Assembly: GCA_038235165.1 (NCBI GenBank)
Contig: JBBSUG010000019.1
Coordinates: forward strand, 1 to 64,000
Origin: GCA-002050365 sp038235165
GTDB taxonomy: Bacteria > Acidobacteriota > Blastocatellia > Pyrinomonadales > Pyrinomonadaceae
DNA: 64,000 nucleotides
Direction of reading: 5' to 3'
Shown here: in pieces, positions 60,083 to 64,000 of the stretch
How positions within the stretch are numbered: the first letter of the stretch is position 1
Layout of the letters: each line of letters opens with the position of its first letter
Program-made: the position numbers and the translations under genes
The notes under the pieces: generated by a model
Told to the model about the DNA's origin: nothing
The model's database searches: none
Seen by the model: the letters and a program-made list of their open reading frames with translations, nothing else

Positions 60083-61699
60083 ATGGAATTGAGAGAATTA
60101 CAAACTGAATTACTAATCGTCGGCGGCGGAATCGGCGGCTGCGCGGCGGCACTGGCGGCGTGTGAAAACGGCGTGAATGTAATTTTGACTGAAGAATCGG
60201 ATTGGATCGGGGGACAATTTACATCGCAGGCTACACCGCCGGACGAACACGGCTGGATCGAGGAATTTGGCTGCACTCGAAGTTATCGAAAATTCAGAAA
60301 CGACGTGCGCGATGATTATCGAAACAATTTTCCGCTGACGAACGAGGCGAAAAACAATCCGGTTTTGAATCCCGGCGATGGTTGGGTTTCGCCGTTGTGC
60401 GCCGAACCGAAAGTTTTTCTGCGCGTCATCGAATCTTATTTGAAACCGTTCGTCGAGCGCGGAAATCTGCAAATTTTGTGCGAACATTTTCCCGTCGCCG
60501 CCGAAAATTCGGGCGATGAAATCGAGAGCGTAACTCTGGAAAATCTGCGCGACAAATCGAAGGTAAAAATCACCGCGAAATATTTTATTGACGCGACCGA
60601 ACTCGGCGAATTACTGCCGCTGACCGACACCGAATTCGTCACCGGTTCGGAATCAAAAAGCGAAACGAATGAGCCGAACGCCAAGGAAAACGCTGATTCG
60701 AACAATTCGCAGGCGTTTTCGATGTGTTACGCGATGAGTTTTCACGCGGACGAAAATCACACGATTGCGCGACCGGAAAATTACGATTTCTGGCGCGATT
60801 TCGTGCCGCGAATTACGCCGCTTTGGAGCGGAAAACTGTTGGGTTTGATCGGCTTAAGTCCGCGAAATTTGGAGCCGGTTCATTATAATTTTCAGCCGAA
60901 CGACGAACCGAATACGGCGTTTGCCGGACTCTGGACTTATCGCCGAATTTTGCACACGAAAAATTTTATCGCGGGCGCGTATGACAGCGACATTACGCTC
61001 GTTAATTATCCGCAGATTGATTACCTTTTGGGAGATTTGGCGAACGCCGCGAGTTACGATGCGAAGCGCGAAATAATTGATGAAGCAAAGAGGCAAAGTT
61101 TGTCGTTTTTGTATTATTTGCAGACCGAATTAGGCTTCAAAGGTTTGAAAATTCGTCCCGATGTCGTCGGCACGAACGACGGTTTGGCGAAGATGCCGTA
61201 TGTGCGCGAATCGCGCCGCATCAAAGCCGAATTTACGATTACCGAACAGCAAATTCGCGCCGCGCACACCGATCAAATTTACGCGGAAAGTTTCGCCGAT
61301 TCGGTCGGCATCGGCTTTTATCGGATTGATCTGCATCCGACTTTTGGCGGCGATAATTACGTTGATGTCGAGGCTCTGCCGTTTCAAATTCCGCTCGGCG
61401 CACTAATTCCAAAGCGTGTCGAAAATCTGCTGGCGGCGTGCAAAAACATCGGCACGACGCACATCACGAACGGCTGTTATCGTCTGCATCCTATTGAATG
61501 GAATATCGGCGCAGCGGCGGGAAATCTGGTAAATTATTGTTTGCGAAACGATTTATCGCCGCGCCAAGTGCGAAATAATTCGCAATTTTTGCGCGATTTT
61601 CAACGCGAATTAGTCGAGAAAGGTTTTGAACTCGAATGGCGCGAAAATTTGAATTTGGAGGACGGAGATCCGCATCGTTTTGCGATGGAAAAGAAATGA
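60083..61699 (+). CDS. FAD-dependent oxidoreductase (FAD_oxidored family)
   Basis: 538 residues. FAD loop LLIVGGGIGGCAAALAACEN at residues 10-29, then SDWIGGQFTSQATPPDEHGW and the family-typical ending IGTTHITNGCYRLHPIEWNI with GAAAG. No signal peptide. Relatives (often annotated as xanthan lyase or hypothetical) are common beside carbohydrate genes in Planctomycetes and Acidobacteriota; the reaction is unproven. The stop overlaps the ImmA-like gene (ATGA), and the gene precedes the amino-sugar kinase. Confidence 0.83.
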   Translation: MELRELQTELLIVGGGIGGCAAALAACENGVNVILTEESDWIGGQFTSQATPPDEHGWIEEFGCTRSYRKFRNDVRDDYRNNFPLTNEAKNNPVLNPGDGWVSPLCAEPKVFLRVIESYLKPFVERGNLQILCEHFPVAAENSGDEIESVTLENLRDKSKVKITAKYFIDATELGELLPLTDTEFVTGSESKSETNEPNAKENADSNNSQAFSMCYAMSFHADENHTIARPENYDFWRDFVPRITPLWSGKLLGLIGLSPRNLEPVHYNFQPNDEPNTAFAGLWTYRRILHTKNFIAGAYDSDITLVNYPQIDYLLGDLANAASYDAKREIIDEAKRQSLSFLYYLQTELGFKGLKIRPDVVGTNDGLAKMPYVRESRRIKAEFTITEQQIRAAHTDQIYAESFADSVGIGFYRIDLHPTFGGDNYVDVEALPFQIPLGALIPKRVENLLAACKNIGTTHITNGCYRLHPIEWNIGAAAGNLVNYCLRNDLSPRQVRNNSQFLRDFQRELVEKGFELEWRENLNLEDGDPHRFAMEKK

Positions 61700-61998
61700 C
61701 GGCGACGGAAAAAGCGCGAAATATAATCGAAAAATTCGGCACGAATGACGTTTTCGTCATCGCCGAACGCGCTGACGTGAAAATAATTTACGAAAGCTGG
61801 CATCCGTCAACCGTTGGCGAATTCGACAAACAGCGAAAAACAATCTGCGTCAACCGTCGCGCCGTCGCTGAAAAACATTACGCCGAGCGCGAAATTATCG
61901 CGCACGAACTCGGACATTTTTTCGCGACGGCATTTGATTTTGACAGAAAACGGGAAGAAGATTTTGCGTGTCAATTTGCTGACGAATTAACAAAATAA
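61696..61998 (+). CDS. ImmA/IrrE-family metallopeptidase, stand-alone
   Basis: 100 residues from 61696 (MTATEKARNIIEKFG), overlapping the oxidoreductase stop by 4 bp. The zinc motif HELGH lies in EREIIAHELGHFFATAF at about residues 72-88, and EEDFACQFADELTK supplies the third ligand region. Such small peptidases normally cut a repressor encoded next door (ImmR in ICEBs1). No such HTH gene is adjacent; here it is locked inside a metabolic operon. It might cleave the GntR or LacI regulator, or another target; this is inference. Confidence 0.85.
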   Translation: MTATEKARNIIEKFGTNDVFVIAERADVKIIYESWHPSTVGEFDKQRKTICVNRRAVAEKHYAEREIIAHELGHFFATAFDFDRKREEDFACQFADELTK

Positions 61999-62000
61999 AA

Positions 62001-62972
62001 GTGGAAAAATCTAAAATCTATTTGGGCATTGACGGCGGGCAAAGCCACACCGAAGCGAGTATTGCCGATGAAAACGGCGTTATTTTGGGGCGCGGATTCG
62101 GCGGCGCGTCAAATCACGCGGAAATTCCCGGCGGGCGCGAGCGTCTGGAAAATGCGATTAAAGATTCGGTCGGCGCGGCGTTAAAAAACGCCGCGTTGCC
62201 GTCAATTGACGAAACGATTTTTACCTCGGCGCATTGCGGGATGACGGGCGGCGCGATTTATAAAGACGAAATTATCAGCGCGATTTTGAAAGCCGAAAAA
62301 CTCGTCGTCGGACACGATGCGCCGACCGCACTGTTTGGCGCGACTGCCGGAAAACCCGGCATCGTCGTTATCGCCGGAACCGGTTCGGTCGTGTTTGGCA
62401 TCAATGAAACGGGCGAATCAGCGCGAATCGGCGGACTCGGATATTTGTTTTCCGACGAAGGCAGCGGTTTTTGGCTTGCCGCGCAGATGGTTCGGCTGGC
62501 GATCAAAGAACAGGACGGTTTAATCGAGAAAAACGGAATTTTAGAAATGGTTTTGAACTTTTTCAAACGCGCCGAAATCCGCGAAGTAACCGATGATTTT
62601 TACAACGGGAAAATTTCGCGCGACGCGATTTCGAGTCTGGCGAAACGCGCTCACGAAACTGCCGCCGACGGCAATCAGACGATTCGCGGACAGATAATTC
62701 ACGGTGTTGAAGTGTTGACCGAAAGCGTCGAACGCGTAGCCGAAAAGCTGGACTTTCGATCAAAATTTCCCGTCGCCGGCATCGGCGGAATGTTTCGCGC
62801 CGAATTAACGAACGAATATTTCAAAGATTCGCTCGCCGAAAAAATCGCGCTCGCGGCATTCGTCAAACCGCGTTTCGGTCCGGCGATTGGTGCGTTGCTG
62901 TTGTCTTACGAACAAGCGAAAATTAAAATTACCGAAGATTTATTAAACAATTTGGAAAACATCTCAAACTAA
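62001..62972 (+). CDS. N-acetylglucosamine/N-acetylmannosamine kinase (BadF/NagK type)
   Basis: 323 residues, starting with GTG 62001, 2 bp after the ImmA stop. ASKHA kinase: YLGIDGGQSHTEASIADENG phosphate 1 loop, AHCGMTGGAIYKD, GIVVIAGTGSVVFGIN phosphate 2 loop and GGLGYLFSDEGSGFWLA, typical of the mammalian/BadF NAGK type. It phosphorylates GlcNAc or ManNAc at C6 in the cytosol. Next to NanE, so ManNAc is a likely substrate, though GlcNAc freed by GH3 enzymes fits too. Confidence 0.88.
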   Translation: MEKSKIYLGIDGGQSHTEASIADENGVILGRGFGGASNHAEIPGGRERLENAIKDSVGAALKNAALPSIDETIFTSAHCGMTGGAIYKDEIISAILKAEKLVVGHDAPTALFGATAGKPGIVVIAGTGSVVFGINETGESARIGGLGYLFSDEGSGFWLAAQMVRLAIKEQDGLIEKNGILEMVLNFFKRAEIREVTDDFYNGKISRDAISSLAKRAHETAADGNQTIRGQIIHGVEVLTESVERVAEKLDFRSKFPVAGIGGMFRAELTNEYFKDSLAEKIALAAFVKPRFGPAIGALLLSYEQAKIKITEDLLNNLENISN

Positions 62973-62973
62973 A

Positions 62974-63678
62974 ATGAATACTATTTTTGAAAAAGGGCGT
63001 GGCGGATTGATCGTTTCGTGTCAGGCTCCCGCCGGTTCACCGCTCGCCAAACCCGAAATCATCGCGGCTTTTGCCGAAGTTGCCGAACAAAACGGCGCGG
63101 TCGGCGTACGGATTGACGCGCCCGAAAACATATCGGCGGTCAAATCGAAAATCAAAATTCCCGTTCTCGGTATTTACAAAATCGTCGGCGACCAGAGTGA
63201 AGTTTATATCACGCCGACGTTTAACGCGGCGCAGCAAGTCGCCGTTTCCGGCGCGGATATTATCGCTTTGGACGCGACTTTTCGCACACGTCCGAACGAC
63301 GAAAAAATCGAAAAAATCGTCCGGCAGATTCGCAGTCAATTAAATCAGCCGATTGCCGCCGACATCGCCACGGTTGAAGAAGGATTAAAAGCCGCCGAAG
63401 AAATCGGTTTCGATGCGATAATCACAACGCTTTCGGGATATACTGAAAACACGAAACACATCGTCAAACCCGATTTTGAACTAGTTGAAAGATTGGCGAA
63501 AAAACTTTCGATTCCAGTGATTTGCGAAGGTCGTCTGAGTTCGGCGGAAGATGTCAAGAGAGCTTTCGACTGCGGCGCGTTCGCCGTTGTCATCGGCAAC
63601 GCAATCACTGGCGTTGATAATTTGGTCAGAAAATTTGCAGCCGCACTGCCCGCAAATAATAAAGCGTCGGTCAGATAA
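62974..63678 (+). CDS. nanE: N-acetylmannosamine-6-phosphate 2-epimerase
   Basis: 234 residues, TIM barrel. LIVSCQAPAGSPLAKPEIIA with the catalytic-region opening, VLGIYKIV, ISPTFNAAQQVAVSGADIIA-like stretch (here ITPTFNAAQQVAVSGADIIA), ALDATFRTRP and ICEGRLSSAEDVKRAFDCGA are NanE hallmarks. It converts ManNAc-6-P into GlcNAc-6-P. One base separates it from the kinase. The deacetylase NagA and deaminase NagB, needed next, are not in this window. Confidence 0.94.
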   Translation: MNTIFEKGRGGLIVSCQAPAGSPLAKPEIIAAFAEVAEQNGAVGVRIDAPENISAVKSKIKIPVLGIYKIVGDQSEVYITPTFNAAQQVAVSGADIIALDATFRTRPNDEKIEKIVRQIRSQLNQPIAADIATVEEGLKAAEEIGFDAIITTLSGYTENTKHIVKPDFELVERLAKKLSIPVICEGRLSSAEDVKRAFDCGAFAVVIGNAITGVDNLVRKFAAALPANNKASVR

Positions 63679-63712
63679 TTTTTTGTTTGCTATGACCGAA
63701 TCGTATGTTTGA

Positions 63713-64000
63713 TTATTTCGCACGAGTTGTTGAATCCCGCACAAGAAGTTTTGCCGGAAGCATCAAGACAGCTTCATCCTGATAAGTTCTATTTTTCTCC
63801 GAATTAATAATTCGCAGCAACATTTGCATTGCACACTTGCCGATTTGGTATGTTTGCTGGGAAACCGTGGTTAGTTGAGGCGTGAAATTTGCCGCCCACT
63901 CGAAATCATCGAAACTTACTACGCTGACTTTTTTCGGGCAGGCAATATTTAATTCGGTCAATGATCTCATCAGCCCGAGCGTCATTTTGTTGTTGCAGGA
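63713..64000 (-). CDS. LacI family regulator, C-terminal part
   Basis: The frame enters from beyond base 64000; 95 residues are seen. KMTLGLMRSLTELNIACP then KKVSVVSFDDFEWAANFTP and LTTVSQQTYQIGKCAMQMLL are the classical end of the periplasmic-binding-like domain of LacI/GalR repressors. It is convergent with nanE and may control part of the amino-sugar locus or genes further right. Confidence 0.9.
   Translation of the reverse strand, partial: SCNNKMTLGLMRSLTELNIACPKKVSVVSFDDFEWAANFTPQLTTVSQQTYQIGKCAMQMLLRIINSEKNRTYQDEAVLMLPAKLLVRDSTTRAK

Overview
The window reads as one piece of a Gram-negative genome, most likely an Acidobacteriota member of the Blastocatellia/Pyrinomonadaceae type. This rests on gene style (a 1253-residue Oar-like TonB receptor with an N-terminal carboxypeptidase-regulatory domain, DUF4127, baeRF-type release-factor relatives, many two-component genes) and on abundant intergenic hairpin repeats. 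It is inferred from families, not from a marker gene. No rRNA, tRNA, CRISPR array, transposase or integrase was found.

Layout. 1-8.6 kb: the 3' end of ctaD, grpE, an FMN-binding glutamate-synthase-like protein, an AT-richer block (double MliC lipoprotein, flavin reductase, DUF5996, Gre-like factor) and a histidine kinase/response regulator pair. 8.6-16.9 kb: a minus-strand run with a META/YbaY secreted protein, an HdeD-metallophosphoesterase fusion, a serine hydrolase, an SDR and a disulfide-reductase homologue lacking its redox cysteines. 17-22.2 kb: a NarX/NarL-like two-component pair flanked on both sides by copies of one 85-bp upstream element. 22.5-26.2 kb: a divergent stress locus (tandem UspA one way; small membrane proteins and a baeRF protein the other).

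26.3-30.8 kb: a complete plasmid-type replication and partition module: a ribbon-helix-helix-like partner, ParA, a Rep initiator, then nine identical 17-bp iterons interleaved with alternating DnaA boxes. The flanking genes look like housekeeping or host genes and no integrase is visible, so the window may be the origin region of a chromid or megaplasmid. 30.8-38.5 kb: AraC regulator, DUF488, Mug-like glycosylase, UspA, MsrA, transaldolase, Rieske/FAD reductase, a sugar nucleotidyltransferase and RibA. 38.5-44.5 kb: a nitric-oxide/redox cluster (DoxX proteins, an Fe-S-type regulator, Crp/Fnr, truncated globin, hemerythrin, RIC, DUF2249) with an FNR-like box in front.

44.9-64 kb: an amino-sugar locus. 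A GntR/HutC regulator with two DasR/NagR-like operators stands between DUF4127 and a long plus-strand series: TonB receptor, permease, secreted protein, two exported GH3 enzymes of the NagZ type, HyuA, an FAD oxidoreductase, an orphan ImmA peptidase, an amino-sugar kinase and NanE, ending at a convergent LacI regulator. The suggested job is uptake, periplasmic trimming and phosphorylation of N-acetylated amino sugars.

The most unusual regulatory signal is a two-part box (two GTG-N4-CAC-like half sites exactly 23 bp apart) found five times, before grpE, a sensor kinase, both arms of the UspA locus and the nucleotidyltransferase gene. It suggests an undescribed stress regulon. All functional statements come from reading translations; no database search was run.
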